A stretch of DNA of 64,000 nt from Clostridia bacterium (GCA_900769665.1 CAAGHL010000070.1:43776-107775); one strand, 5' to 3'. Shown: positions 54,385 through 63,808, numbered from the stretch's first letter. The notes: a model not told the origin generated them from the sequence alone. Translations and numbers: made by a program.

Positions 54385-54420
54385 AAAAGACTGTCGCAGT
54401 TTCGCGGCAGTCTTTTTTTT
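54385..54420 (+). terminator. terminator of nifJ
   Basis: AAAAGACTGtCGC...GCGgCAGTCTTTT with eight T. It forms the first part of the 80-bp repeat D, which recurs at 57977. Confidence 0.88.
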
Positions 54421-54467
54421 GATTTTTTGCGACGAATTTTTGCATACGTATTAAAAAATTTGACACA
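54386..54467. repeat. 80-bp direct repeat D, left copy
   Basis: Terminator hairpin plus GA-TTTT-TGCGACGAATTTTTGC, ATACGTATTAAAAAATTTG, ACACA. The right copy at 57977-58056 differs only in the hairpin loop and a few T. The pair brackets the AT-rich surface-protein gene. Confidence 0.85.
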
Positions 54468-54869
54468 CTCACTTTCCGTTGCCAACAAAAAAACACAGCA
54501 AACACAATGTTGCTAAATGCTTTATCACCCAAACCCAAACAGACTAAAAATGAATAAAAGATTACTATAAAATGTTTTTTAGCGCATTTTCCACCTTTTA
54601 ATCCTACAAAATAAAATTTTTTTAACTTTTTTTGATTTTTATGTCACGAAATGCCTACAAAAATTGTCCTATATATAGAAACACCCAAACAAAGATAAAC
54701 TTACTTTACATTCGCTTGTATGGTTGTAGGACTTTTGCCACACTACAACTCATTTTTACTGTGTAAAAATTTATCCCACTGTGATTGAAAAGAAATATGC
54801 AAACTTATTGTAATTAAAGTTAGCATTTGATATAATAGTCAAGGTGAGTTTTCGCCAAGGAGGAAAATT
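54468..54869. other. very AT-rich gene-free stretch
   Basis: About 400 bp with many A/T tracts and no gene; contains the promoter of the surface-protein gene at 54808-54836. Confidence 0.55.
54808..54836 (+). promoter_or_regulatory. promoter of GLUG surface-protein gene
   Basis: TTGTAA, 17 bp, TATAAT; the ATG is 27 nt after the predicted start and follows AGGAGG. Confidence 0.8.
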
Positions 54870-57800
54870 ATGGAACAAACGGCAAAAACAAAGACAATCA
54901 AGATTGTGTGCATTGTGCTTGCTATCGCGATTGTAGTAGCCGGAATCATTACCGGGATAGTAGCATTTTTCAACAGCAATGCGTATCGATTTCGAATGAG
55001 TGTGTTTAGGGGAGAGTATGCACCGGCATACAAAATCGGATCTTTCGATCCAACGACTATTTCGTTCCCCTACGAAGACCAAAGTCCCGGTTCAATATAC
55101 GGAGATCGCATTTGTGTAGTTGAAGATGGCAAAGCTGTAATCAAGGAGTATGTTACCAATGTGCCCGGAAAACTCGAATTGATATACGATACTACATTGG
55201 ATGCAAACATATCCAAAGTTGTAAAAAAGTATGGATATATTTTTGACAGCGATTGTACTATTTACAACGATAAAGTAGTATTTGGAAATTATGGAGAAAT
55301 GAAAATAATCGACAACAAATACTACGACTATGAAAAGTATGGCGAAGGGAATGGACCCGTGCGAGAAATCACAGTGGTAGACGAAGATGGAATTGAGTTT
55401 ACATTATATTGTTCAACATCTTTCATTAAATCGGGCCTATTCAACATTTATCCATTGCGAACGTTTATTTCGATGGAATCACAAAAAATTGTTGTTAAAA
55501 CGACAAGTGGCGAAGATAAAAAAATAACGATTGTAGCAAGATACTTGATAAAAAATAACAATATTGAGGGGATAATAACCCACACGCTCAATGTAATACA
55601 AGAACACGACTACTATATGTTGCCTAACGGCACTATGAAATTTGCCGTCACTCCCGAATTTGGCGGAGAATACATATTCGATGTAGCAAACAATGATGTG
55701 GAACTGTTACTTGACGGCGTAGTACAACCCAAGAGCAACGGCAAATACATCGTAAATTTGCAAGGCAATAAACAGCAAATAATTACACTACGAAACACCG
55801 GCACAAAAATCGCAATAGGGAAAGTGACATCCGACTGTGCAGAGATATTCGGCAATCACACCATCGGCGCGGGACAAAGCAAGGTGTACAAACTTAGCGG
55901 AAGTAACAAGCACTACATACTTGCAACCCAAAACCCAAACGTACAGTTTACTAAACTATTTGACAAAAACATGAGTGCAACAAATGTATTTTCCAACGCA
56001 ACGGAGTGTCAAGCGTTTACATACGGAAAAGACTGTTACGTTTCGGTGAAAAACACTTCTTCCGCCTCACAAACAATCAATGTAGTCGCACGAGAAACGG
56101 AAACAATGTCGACTTCAGGCAAAACACTTACCGCCGAAGCAGGACAAAAATACTTGAAGTTTAGCTTCAAAGCAAGTACGGCAGGAAACTACACATTTAA
56201 GCTTAACTACGACGAAAACGGCGAAACGTTTGAGGCAAGATCATACAACGCTACGTTTGACAGACGAACCTACACCGTTAGAACTGACGATACATTTGAA
56301 ACATACAAAGTAGCACTATCCGCAAATGAAACAGTGAATATTGTAATCGAAAGATACACCAATCTTGACAAGGCTTGGTCATCGAACTGTACGGTAGAAG
56401 CTTCGCCAAGGGAAATGTGGGTAGTAGAAGGACGTGAAACTAAATTGAACGAAATCCTCGTTTACAGAGGACAACACTTACACTTGTCGCTAAAAACCCC
56501 CTACGGTGACATTGTCCCGGTGACAAAAGACGTAATCAGCGACCGCAAATACGATTTGACCATAACCGAAGGTCAACTGACCGTAGACATATTTGCACAA
56601 GTCGGCATCATCCCTTTGCACTTTATCATCGATACGATAGAATACGATGACAACGGTAATCCGACAAGCGGACACGAGGAATATATATTCATCGTCCACG
56701 TAGCGATAAACCAAAGTGTAAACACCGAAACATTAACCCATGTAAATGACGAAAACGGCGTATTCGTATCGATGGTAGACGACACATACTTAACACAAGT
56801 AGAAATCACGGTTGTCAATGGAAACAATAACACAACTACAATGCTTAATAAAGGATCGATTGACATACTCAAATTGATGAAATATGACGACAGTGTGTAC
56901 GCAACTACCATTAAGACAAACCGCGCATTGTATAAATACAAAGACTCCACAGGGAGAATAAACACCGAGTGGGTGCAAAGTCACTACTACTGGTTTAACA
57001 TAGCAGACATTGAAACGAACCATTTATTCGGTGACGAAAGCGTAGACACAGGCATAAATATCTACAATCGTCGACACCTGCAAAATTTAAACAAATACAC
57101 ACAGACTAATAAAGTATACTATATACAAAACGATATTGACACAAAAGGTATAGAATGGACACCCATTCGCCTATTTTACGGAACACTTTACGGACAAAAC
57201 CACGCAATAAAAAATCTAACAATAACCATTCCTCAAAGCGAAAATGTACTAAGCTACTACGGTATGTTTGCTCTGCTATACGGAACTGTATTGGATTTGA
57301 AACTCGAGAGTTTGAATTTCTCAGCTGAAAAATTCCATCAAACACCTTTTCTTTATATCGGTGGGTTAGCCGGTTACAGCCATGCCATAATAAGCAATGT
57401 AACTGTAAGCGGAAAACTGACAATAAACAGATGTTACTCGGGCTTTGGCGGTATAGTAGGATACAATGAGGGACAAATAACCTCTTCCGTGGCTAAAAAT
57501 TTAACTATGTTTGGTAACGGGGATATGGGAGGAATTGTAGGCGTAGGTCACGCAGGAGCAATTAGAGACTGTCACACAGAAAATACCAAACTCAGTTTAT
57601 ACGTAAAAACCATAAATCGCAGCGTCGGGGGAATTGCAGGAGTCTTAGAAGATATCGCAATAATAGAACGCTGCTACAATACAAATACCACAATAAAATT
57701 TGCCGGATACCATAATATAGCTTGGGATCAAATTGCCCCGCATATGGGGATTATTGTCGGAGGTATGAGCGGCGGAACAGTACGTAACGTAAATGTAAAA

Positions 57801-57962
57801 AACACCACTCTCGACCACGGAGATTTACCTGAAAAAACAAACAACGGCAATATTTTCCATGCTTGGCACTATCCTCGCAAATACATCGGTGCTTACGGTA
57901 ACGGAGCCGCAGGATATGTAGAAAATAACTACACCATTACCAACACGAACTGGAATCCTTAA
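54870..57962 (+). CDS. large surface protein with C-terminal GLUG repeats
   Basis: A 1030-residue protein with one N-terminal membrane anchor (IVCIVLAIAIVVAGIITGIVA, residues 13-33, no cleavage or lipobox) and the rest outside the cell. Residues 40-640 are predicted beta domains with many Asn/Thr/Tyr. From about residue 735 come GLUG-type repeats (GGLAGYSHAIISNVTVSG; GGIVGYNEGQITSS; GGIVGVGHAGAIRD; GGIAGVLED), a parallel beta-helix found in adhesins and in carbohydrate- or protein-binding surface proteins. Codons are clearly more A/T-ending than in neighbours such as nifJ, which with the flanking repeats suggests acquisition by transfer. Exact role unknown. Confidence 0.82.
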   Translation: MEQTAKTKTIKIVCIVLAIAIVVAGIITGIVAFFNSNAYRFRMSVFRGEYAPAYKIGSFDPTTISFPYEDQSPGSIYGDRICVVEDGKAVIKEYVTNVPGKLELIYDTTLDANISKVVKKYGYIFDSDCTIYNDKVVFGNYGEMKIIDNKYYDYEKYGEGNGPVREITVVDEDGIEFTLYCSTSFIKSGLFNIYPLRTFISMESQKIVVKTTSGEDKKITIVARYLIKNNNIEGIITHTLNVIQEHDYYMLPNGTMKFAVTPEFGGEYIFDVANNDVELLLDGVVQPKSNGKYIVNLQGNKQQIITLRNTGTKIAIGKVTSDCAEIFGNHTIGAGQSKVYKLSGSNKHYILATQNPNVQFTKLFDKNMSATNVFSNATECQAFTYGKDCYVSVKNTSSASQTINVVARETETMSTSGKTLTAEAGQKYLKFSFKASTAGNYTFKLNYDENGETFEARSYNATFDRRTYTVRTDDTFETYKVALSANETVNIVIERYTNLDKAWSSNCTVEASPREMWVVEGRETKLNEILVYRGQHLHLSLKTPYGDIVPVTKDVISDRKYDLTITEGQLTVDIFAQVGIIPLHFIIDTIEYDDNGNPTSGHEEYIFIVHVAINQSVNTETLTHVNDENGVFVSMVDDTYLTQVEITVVNGNNNTTTMLNKGSIDILKLMKYDDSVYATTIKTNRALYKYKDSTGRINTEWVQSHYYWFNIADIETNHLFGDESVDTGINIYNRRHLQNLNKYTQTNKVYYIQNDIDTKGIEWTPIRLFYGTLYGQNHAIKNLTITIPQSENVLSYYGMFALLYGTVLDLKLESLNFSAEKFHQTPFLYIGGLAGYSHAIISNVTVSGKLTINRCYSGFGGIVGYNEGQITSSVAKNLTMFGNGDMGGIVGVGHAGAIRDCHTENTKLSLYVKTINRSVGGIAGVLEDIAIIERCYNTNTTIKFAGYHNIAWDQIAPHMGIIVGGMSGGTVRNVNVKNTTLDHGDLPEKTNNGNIFHAWHYPRKYIGAYGNGAAGYVENNYTITNTNWNP

Positions 57963-57976
57963 TAGGTAGTTACTCC

Positions 57977-58056
57977 AAAGACTGTCGCACTACTGCGGCA
58001 GTCTTTTTTTGAGTTTTGCGACGAATTTTTGCATACGTATTAAAAAATTTGACACA
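57977..58056. repeat. 80-bp direct repeat D, right copy (with terminator)
   Basis: Begins with the terminator hairpin AAAGACTGtCGCA...TGCGgCAGTCTTT plus T-run (57977-58009), 15 bp after the surface-protein stop codon, and continues to GACACA like the left copy. Confidence 0.85.
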
Positions 58057-58069
58057 AAACCCATATAGG

Positions 58070-58105
58070 TAAAAATAAACGAGAGCCTTTGTATCGGCTC
58101 CCGTT
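58070..58105 (-). terminator. terminator of rha operon
   Basis: Minus strand AACGGGAGCC...GGCTCTCGTT (one G-T pair) followed by TTATTTTT. Confidence 0.75.
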
Positions 58106-58182
58106 TTGTTTAGTATCGAGTTGTTTAGTCAAACTGCAAATTGCCGTTTGACAATGTAAACCATGCAGCACACACACAACGA

Positions 58183-58998
58183 CTACTTATTCAGTATTCC
58201 GTCAAGCGGTTTCAAGTGCCACAGATCCACAAGACCGTTTAGGATATCGTCGGAAATGACGTTGACAACGTGCCCCAGCGTCAACATATACACTTGCGCC
58301 GTTTTTTCCACCGTTTCGATAAGTCCAAAGGTTTCGTCGATGTCCTTGCCCGTACCATAGATACCATGGTTGGTCCACACCACCAAACGGTAATCGTTCA
58401 TCTTGGTTGCCGTTGCAACGCCGATTTCTTCCGTACCGCACACCATACAAGGCAGCACACCAACGCCATCGGGGAACACAACTATTGCTTCGGTGTTGCT
58501 ACGCCACAATTTTTCCGTAAATACTCTGTCGTCCGTTTCCACCACGGCGGACATACACAATGTATACGTCGGGTGCGTGTGCATTACCACTCGGTGCAAG
58601 GGGTCGTGCTTCAAACGAGTTGCATGCGTCATCAAGTGTGCGGGGCACTCGCTGGTAAACTTGCCGCCGTCGCGCCAACCCCACAGCAATTCCGCCGTTT
58701 GGCAATCTTCCGCAATGCGGATTATACCGAGGTTTGTTTCGGGGTCCTTAATCACGTTTTTGAAGTACTTGCCCGTACCCGTAAACAAAAAGTACTTGCA
58801 TGTAAGCGACTTGTCGCACGTAAAGTTGAGCGGTATCGTGCGCAGCACCTTGCTCGTATCTAGGTATTCGGCAAGCTCGGTTTCATCCAAAATCACCGAC
58901 ACGTTTCCGCCGTTGCGCTCGTCCCAACCTTGGCGATACATATTTGCCGTAACGTCGCTCATTTCCTTGATAAATTTCGATTCCAAAATGTTTTTCAT
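58183..58998 (-). CDS. rhaD: rhamnulose-1-phosphate aldolase
   Basis: Class II zinc aldolase (271 aa) that cleaves L-rhamnulose-1-phosphate into DHAP and L-lactaldehyde. Zinc ligands are in HTHPTY (near residue 140) and in VWTNHGIYGTG (near residue 210); GWDERNGGNVSV is the substrate-phosphate loop. Last gene of rhaB-rhaA-rhaD. GGAG precedes the ATG. Confidence 0.95.
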   Translation of the reverse strand: MKNILESKFIKEMSDVTANMYRQGWDERNGGNVSVILDETELAEYLDTSKVLRTIPLNFTCDKSLTCKYFLFTGTGKYFKNVIKDPETNLGIIRIAEDCQTAELLWGWRDGGKFTSECPAHLMTHATRLKHDPLHRVVMHTHPTYTLCMSAVVETDDRVFTEKLWRSNTEAIVVFPDGVGVLPCMVCGTEEIGVATATKMNDYRLVVWTNHGIYGTGKDIDETFGLIETVEKTAQVYMLTLGHVVNVISDDILNGLVDLWHLKPLDGILNK

Positions 58999-59112
58999 AG
59001 TTCAAAACTCCGTATATCTATTGTAGGTTTTCGCCTATCACGACCGCCTATCCTTGTGCGTGTGACGGCAATTTGGCGATCCCAAATCAATCTTTTGCCG
59101 TACGATTTCTCG

Positions 59113-60354
59113 TCAACCACGCTTGGACAAAACTTCCTTTTCGTACTCCGCAATGTTGTCGTAGTAGCACGTCGGCACGCCGCACTCGGCAAGGTACTGC
59201 TCCCAAACCGCGCCGAAGTCCATTGTTTTGAGGTACTCGTTTAGCACCATTAGTTTGGTGAAGTTGCACTCGTTTTGCAACACTTTCATTTGTTCAATTG
59301 GCATTAGTAGTGCGTTTAATAGTGCTTTGTGCACATTACGCACGCCCGTCACCCACGCCGAAATGCGGTTGATACTTGCGTCAAAGTAGTCGGTTGCGAT
59401 AAATACCCTATCCAAGGCGTCATTACGTACAATCTCTTTGGCAATTTCCTTGGTTTCGTCGTCCAACAGTACCACGTGGTCGCTATCCCACCTTACGCCC
59501 CTAGTAATGTGCAGTGCGATATGCTCGTTAAACAGCAACAGTGCGCTTATCTTGTCCGACACAAGTTCCGTCGGGTGATAGTGACCGTTGTCCATAAGCG
59601 GCGTAATGTGGCGGCTATCGGCGTAGGACAGGCAAAACTCCGCACTGCCTACGGTGTAGCTTTCCAAGCCGATACCGAACACCTTGCTTTCCAACGTCAC
59701 AAACACCTTACTTTTGTCATATGGAGTGGCAAGTATTTCGTCCATGCTTTGCATATATCTTTTGCGCGGACCCATTCTATCGCCGGGGACGTCCTTGTAG
59801 CCGTCGGGTATCCAATAGTTTATCACGCAAGGTACGCCCGTTTGCTCGGCAAAGTACTCGGCTATCTTCAAGCATTGTATGCCATGGCGCACCCAATACT
59901 TACGCACGCCCTCGTCGGGGCTACTAAGCGTCAAATTGTCCTTGACCATCGGATGGGCGAAAAACGTCGGATTGAAGTCCAATCCTATCCCCCTCGTCTT
60001 TGCAAACTCCACCCACTTGGCAAAGTGCTTTGGTTGGATTTCATCTCTGCCAACCGCCTCGCCCTCGCCGAAAATAGCATAGCTTGCGTGCAAATTGAGC
60101 TTTTTCTTGCCGGGAATCAGGCTAAACGCCTTGTCGATGTCCGACATCAGTTCCTCGGGCGTGGTTGCTTTGCCGGGGTAATTGCCCGTAGTTTGTATAC
60201 CACCCGACAAACTTTGTTTGCTGTCAAAGCCTACCACATCGTCGCCTTGCCAACAATGCACCGACACCGTGACGTTTTTTAGAGTTTGTATTGCTTTATC
60301 GGCATCCACGCCAAGCAACGCATAAGCTTGCTTAGCCAATTCGTATCGTGTCAT
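59113..60354 (-). CDS. rhaA: L-rhamnose isomerase
   Basis: Converts L-rhamnose to L-rhamnulose (413 aa). Signatures: SVHCWQGDDVVGF and GGIQTTGNYPG near the N-terminus, KLNLHASYAIF, GLDFNPTFFAHP, and the metal-binding region DNGHYHPTE. The ATG is seven bases after AAGGAG. The gap to rhaB (224 bp) carries repeat B copy 2. Confidence 0.96.
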   Translation of the reverse strand: MTRYELAKQAYALLGVDADKAIQTLKNVTVSVHCWQGDDVVGFDSKQSLSGGIQTTGNYPGKATTPEELMSDIDKAFSLIPGKKKLNLHASYAIFGEGEAVGRDEIQPKHFAKWVEFAKTRGIGLDFNPTFFAHPMVKDNLTLSSPDEGVRKYWVRHGIQCLKIAEYFAEQTGVPCVINYWIPDGYKDVPGDRMGPRKRYMQSMDEILATPYDKSKVFVTLESKVFGIGLESYTVGSAEFCLSYADSRHITPLMDNGHYHPTELVSDKISALLLFNEHIALHITRGVRWDSDHVVLLDDETKEIAKEIVRNDALDRVFIATDYFDASINRISAWVTGVRNVHKALLNALLMPIEQMKVLQNECNFTKLMVLNEYLKTMDFGAVWEQYLAECGVPTCYYDNIAEYEKEVLSKRG

Positions 60355-60381
60355 AATTTCTCCTTATTGTTTTTGTTTTTT

Positions 60382-60455
60382 TTTGCGGGGCAAACCCTTT
60401 TTACAAAAGGTGTTTTCCCCGCGCCCCTTTCCTAAAATTTGGAGTAGGGGAAGAG
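60382..60455. repeat. hairpin repeat family B, copy 2
   Basis: GCGGGGCAAACCC...GGTGTTTTCCCCGC, then GCCCCTTTCC, AAAATTTGGAGTA and GGGGAAGAG. Same position and orientation relative to rhaA as copy 1 has to ileS: just upstream of the ribosome binding site. Confidence 0.75.
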
Positions 60456-60578
60456 AAGAAAACAGCTATTTACAAGTTTATGCAATAGGCTGTATCAAAA
60501 CTCTATCTTTACGGCAATGGAAGTAAGGACATTTTGACATGACTTCATGTACATTCACATCCGATACTTTCGGTATGC

Positions 60579-61871
60579 CTATCTACCCATTTGCACTTTC
60601 AAATTGCCTATTGCCGTTGCTTCTATCGGCAAGGCAACCACCGTTTTACCTGTGTATTGCTCGGTAAGCGTGTTCAAAAACTTATTTTTTGCGCCGCCAC
60701 CGACAATGTAAATCTTGTCAAACGTCTTGCCGAGGTTGTTTTCCATTTGCCTCACCGCCTGAGCATACCCGACTGCCAAACTGCGGTATATGCTTGCATA
60801 CAAATCGCCCATGCTTTGCGGAGGATTTGCCGCGAGCAACGCCTTGATTGCGCTTTCCATATCGTCGGGCGCCATAAGGCTTTGGTCGTTGACGTCAAAT
60901 GTTTCGGCATACGTGCTTTGCTCCGCAAGCGCCACAATCTCGCCAAACGGCGTGTCGTACTTGCGTTGCACCTCGTTGACAAGCCACATGCCCATTATGT
61001 TTTTTAGATAGCGGAAGTACCCTACGCCGCCTTCGTTGCTGAAATTGCTTTGCAAGCTTTTCTCGCTCGTGTCGGCAACAGGCAATTTTGCGCCTATCAG
61101 CGACCACGTACCCGACGACAGTATCACGCTGTTTTCGTCGCAGTCCACCGCTTCGTAGGCACTACCCGTATCGTGCGACGCGCACAGCACCACCATCGTC
61201 TGTCCGCCAACTTCCGCAACTACCTCGGGCAACAACGCACCGACAACCGTCGCAGGTTGGTCAAGTTGGGCAAATATCTCTTGCGGCAACCCCAATCGAG
61301 CAATAAGATCACGGTCGTATTGCTTAGTAGTCGCACTGACAAGCCCACCCGTCGAAGCCTCGGTGTACTCGTGCTTTTTTACGCCCGTAAGCAGGTAGGA
61401 CAAGTACTCCGGCATCATCAAAAAGTCCGTCACGCCATCCAAACGTCCGCGCTTGTAGTCGTCGTACAGTTGGTAAACTGTATTGAACGTTTGGAACTGT
61501 ATGCCCGTATGCGCGTACAACTCGGCAAACGGCACAATTGCGTGTACCTCGTCTATGCGTGCGGCGGTACGTTCGTTGCGGTAGGCAAAGTGCGGACGAA
61601 CGTCGGTGTCGCCCTTCATCAGCACGTAATCCACACCCCAAGTATCTATCGCCACGCTTTGTATCGTCTTGTACTTGGCAATTGCCGCCGCCAAACCGTT
61701 TTTTACCTCGGCAAAAAGCGATGCGGTTTCCCACACCAATCCGTCGCTCGTGCGTTGCATGCCGTTGCGAAAACGATACACTTCGTCTAGTTTCAGTTCG
61801 CCGTCTTGTTGCCATCCGACGATGTGGCGCCCACTGGACGCACCTATATCTATTGCAAGAAAGTATTTCAT
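60579..61871 (-). CDS. rhaB: rhamnulokinase
   Basis: Phosphorylates L-rhamnulose (430 aa, FGGY kinase family). Phosphate loop AIDIGASSGR at residues 5-14; VAIDTWGVDYVL; ILSSGTWSLIGA; YIVGGGAKNKFLN. First gene of the rha operon. The ATG lies exactly six bases after the -10 box, without a ribosome binding site, so the mRNA should begin at or next to the start codon. Confidence 0.95.
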   Translation of the reverse strand: MKYFLAIDIGASSGRHIVGWQQDGELKLDEVYRFRNGMQRTSDGLVWETASLFAEVKNGLAAAIAKYKTIQSVAIDTWGVDYVLMKGDTDVRPHFAYRNERTAARIDEVHAIVPFAELYAHTGIQFQTFNTVYQLYDDYKRGRLDGVTDFLMMPEYLSYLLTGVKKHEYTEASTGGLVSATTKQYDRDLIARLGLPQEIFAQLDQPATVVGALLPEVVAEVGGQTMVVLCASHDTGSAYEAVDCDENSVILSSGTWSLIGAKLPVADTSEKSLQSNFSNEGGVGYFRYLKNIMGMWLVNEVQRKYDTPFGEIVALAEQSTYAETFDVNDQSLMAPDDMESAIKALLAANPPQSMGDLYASIYRSLAVGYAQAVRQMENNLGKTFDKIYIVGGGAKNKFLNTLTEQYTGKTVVALPIEATAIGNLKVQMGR

Positions 61872-61877
61872 AAACAC

Positions 61878-61906
61878 ATTATACTCTTACATAAAAAGTC
61901 AAACAA
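61878..61906 (-). promoter_or_regulatory. rhaB promoter (leaderless)
   Basis: Minus strand TTGTTT, 17 bp, TATAAT, six bases, ATG. Weak -35, consistent with need for an activator. Confidence 0.75.
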
Positions 61907-61960
61907 GGTTGTAAATTGACATATTTAATTACCGTATTTGACTTTTTTACTTCACAAAAA

Positions 61961-61989
61961 TTGACACGTAACAAAATGCGTAATATAAT
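61961..61989 (+). promoter_or_regulatory. promoter of rha regulator (leaderless)
   Basis: TTGACA, 17 bp, TATAAT, six bases, ATG. The two divergent promoters share a 54-bp AT-rich centre (61907-61960), the likely regulator site. Confidence 0.8.
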
Positions 61990-61995
61990 CGAACC

Positions 61996-62922
61996 ATGGA
62001 AAGAAAAACATTGCAAAAACTGGAACAAATTACGCACAAAGATCCACCATCTTCCGACCAAACAGACGGCGGCAGCTTTGTCATACAAAGCGCAACTGTG
62101 CTTGCAAACAACCCCATTGCCGCAACGTTGCATCCACGCTCATGCGCCTTCCCCTTGCACGGGCACGACTACATGGAGCTGATGTACGTATGCGACGGAC
62201 ACATTGTGCACAACATCGGCGGCAAACAGGTAGACGTACACAAGGGCGGCTTGCTGATACTCAACAAATTTGTCACGCACTCCGTCAAGTCCGCCGACCC
62301 CGACGACATAGGCATAAACCTCATTTTGCCCGACGCGTTCCTCACGACCATACTGCAAGACGTGTCCGACGACAGCACATTGGCACGCTTTGTGGCGGAC
62401 AACATGAAGCACGACGGCGCGCCGCAGTACTTGCTGTTTGACATAGGCAACATCTACCCGATACGCAACCTGTTGGACAACATAATATACTCCGTCGTTG
62501 CCGACGAAAAACGGGATTTTCCGCTACTGCCCAAGGCGGTGTCACTGCTGTTCGACTACCTGTCCGTCTACCCGGAAACACTGGTAGAAAGCGACTACGC
62601 CACCGACCGAGAAGCGGCATTTCGCAACGCCGTAGGCAACTACATCCAAACGGAATACGCCACCGCCACGCTTGCGGAGTTATCCCGTCGCATGGGGCTG
62701 TCGCAGGAGTACTTATGTCGTAAAATTTCGCATACGTATGCAAAAAACTTCAAACAATTGCTTGTCGAACAACGCCTACTGATCGCGGAAAAACTGCTGA
62801 CTTCTACCGACAAAAACATCGACGAAATTGCTTACACCGTCGGCTACGACAACGTAGGACACTTCTACAAACTCTTCTTCGCCAAGCACAACCAAACCCC
62901 CAAACAGTGGCGCGGAAAGTAG
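61996..62922 (+). CDS. AraC-family regulator (probable rhamnose regulator)
   Basis: 308 aa with an N-terminal cupin domain (PLHGHDYMELMYVCDG near residue 53) and C-terminal double helix-turn-helix (TLAELSRRMGLSQEYLCRKI, then IDEIAYTVGYDNVGHFYKLFFAKHNQTP). Divergent from rhaB with both promoters in 124 bp, so it is expected to control the rha operon, like RhaR/RhaS. It starts at an ATG six bases after its own -10 box. A TACGTA-repeat-like sequence occurs inside the coding region at 62729-62747. Confidence 0.9.
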   Translation: MERKTLQKLEQITHKDPPSSDQTDGGSFVIQSATVLANNPIAATLHPRSCAFPLHGHDYMELMYVCDGHIVHNIGGKQVDVHKGGLLILNKFVTHSVKSADPDDIGINLILPDAFLTTILQDVSDDSTLARFVADNMKHDGAPQYLLFDIGNIYPIRNLLDNIIYSVVADEKRDFPLLPKAVSLLFDYLSVYPETLVESDYATDREAAFRNAVGNYIQTEYATATLAELSRRMGLSQEYLCRKISHTYAKNFKQLLVEQRLLIAEKLLTSTDKNIDEIAYTVGYDNVGHFYKLFFAKHNQTPKQWRGK

Positions 62923-63217
62923 CCTTACAGTCATCTGCTCACACGTTAAATGCGCTTATATCGACGCCTTAGTACTTGTGCCGTCAGCAGTAACCACCAC
63001 GATATGTGGCAACGGCACAACGACTTACAAACCTAATACTTGCGTTTTCCTTTGCCACCGCCACTCGCAAACTCGTTTTTGCAAACTTGTGACAGTTTTG
63101 GGTATATTGTTTGAATACAAAATCGTAAAACAAGTAAAAATCAAAAGGGTTAATTTGACTATCACTAATAATTTTTGCACGACCTAACGTCGACGAGTAA
63201 GGGGAACAAACCCTTAC

Positions 63218-63300
63218 AAGTTAAGCCTCGGCTTGCGTACCGCAGAGGGTACGAGTTCGGTCGTTTACCTTTAATTACATCGCCCAAGCCGAGGCTTGAC
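63218..63300. repeat. 83-bp element with terminal inverted repeats
   Basis: AAGCCTCGGCTTG at 63220 and CAAGCCGAGGCTT at 63286 form a 13-bp perfect terminal inverted repeat. Inside is another hairpin, CGTACC-gcagag-GGTACG. Could be a MITE-like element or a small structured RNA. Confidence 0.6.
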
Positions 63301-63808
63301 CACTATTAGCTTATTGCCTTAGATTGCCTATGGCCGATTCTAATCGTACACGCTCGGGTGTCGCAAAAACGCTTCGCGCCCTAAAGGCGAGGATTTTTCG
63401 ATGATTTTTACGAGAACGACAACACTATCACAACCATCGCCTTCCGCTTTTTCGACGTTGTTCTTTCATTCATTACAATTCTCCTCACCTATACAATATT
63501 TATCAAACTTATTGCAAGCACGCAAAGAAGCAACACCAATAGTCCGCCAAAACGCATCACCACCGCAACACACTAGCCATCCACTTCCGACAAGCGCACT
63601 CGTCATACAACAAACTGTACTATAAACACCGCACAATGTCAATGATTGCCGCAAGAATGAACATCTAAGACAATAAAACCGACCCAAAGCACCATTGAAT
63701 AGATTGCAAATCAACGACCATCAAAATGCATCCTTACGCGAAGTTACCGTAATAAATTCACGAACAAAAATAGTTGTAAAAATACTTGAAATAATATAGC
63801 AAAATTTG

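Noticed and set aside
54421..54870. Looked for CRISPR-like regular spacing in the AT-rich region and elsewhere
   Set aside because: No direct repeats with regular spacers; repeats found are dispersed.
63299..63420. Short minus-strand peptide-like frame near the end (FATPERVRLESAIGNLRQ)
   Set aside because: Looks protein-like for about 30 residues but has no start, no ribosome binding site and no continuation; may be a gene remnant.
63466..63714. 82-aa Cys-rich minus-strand frame
   Set aside because: No ribosome binding site and no recognisable motif.
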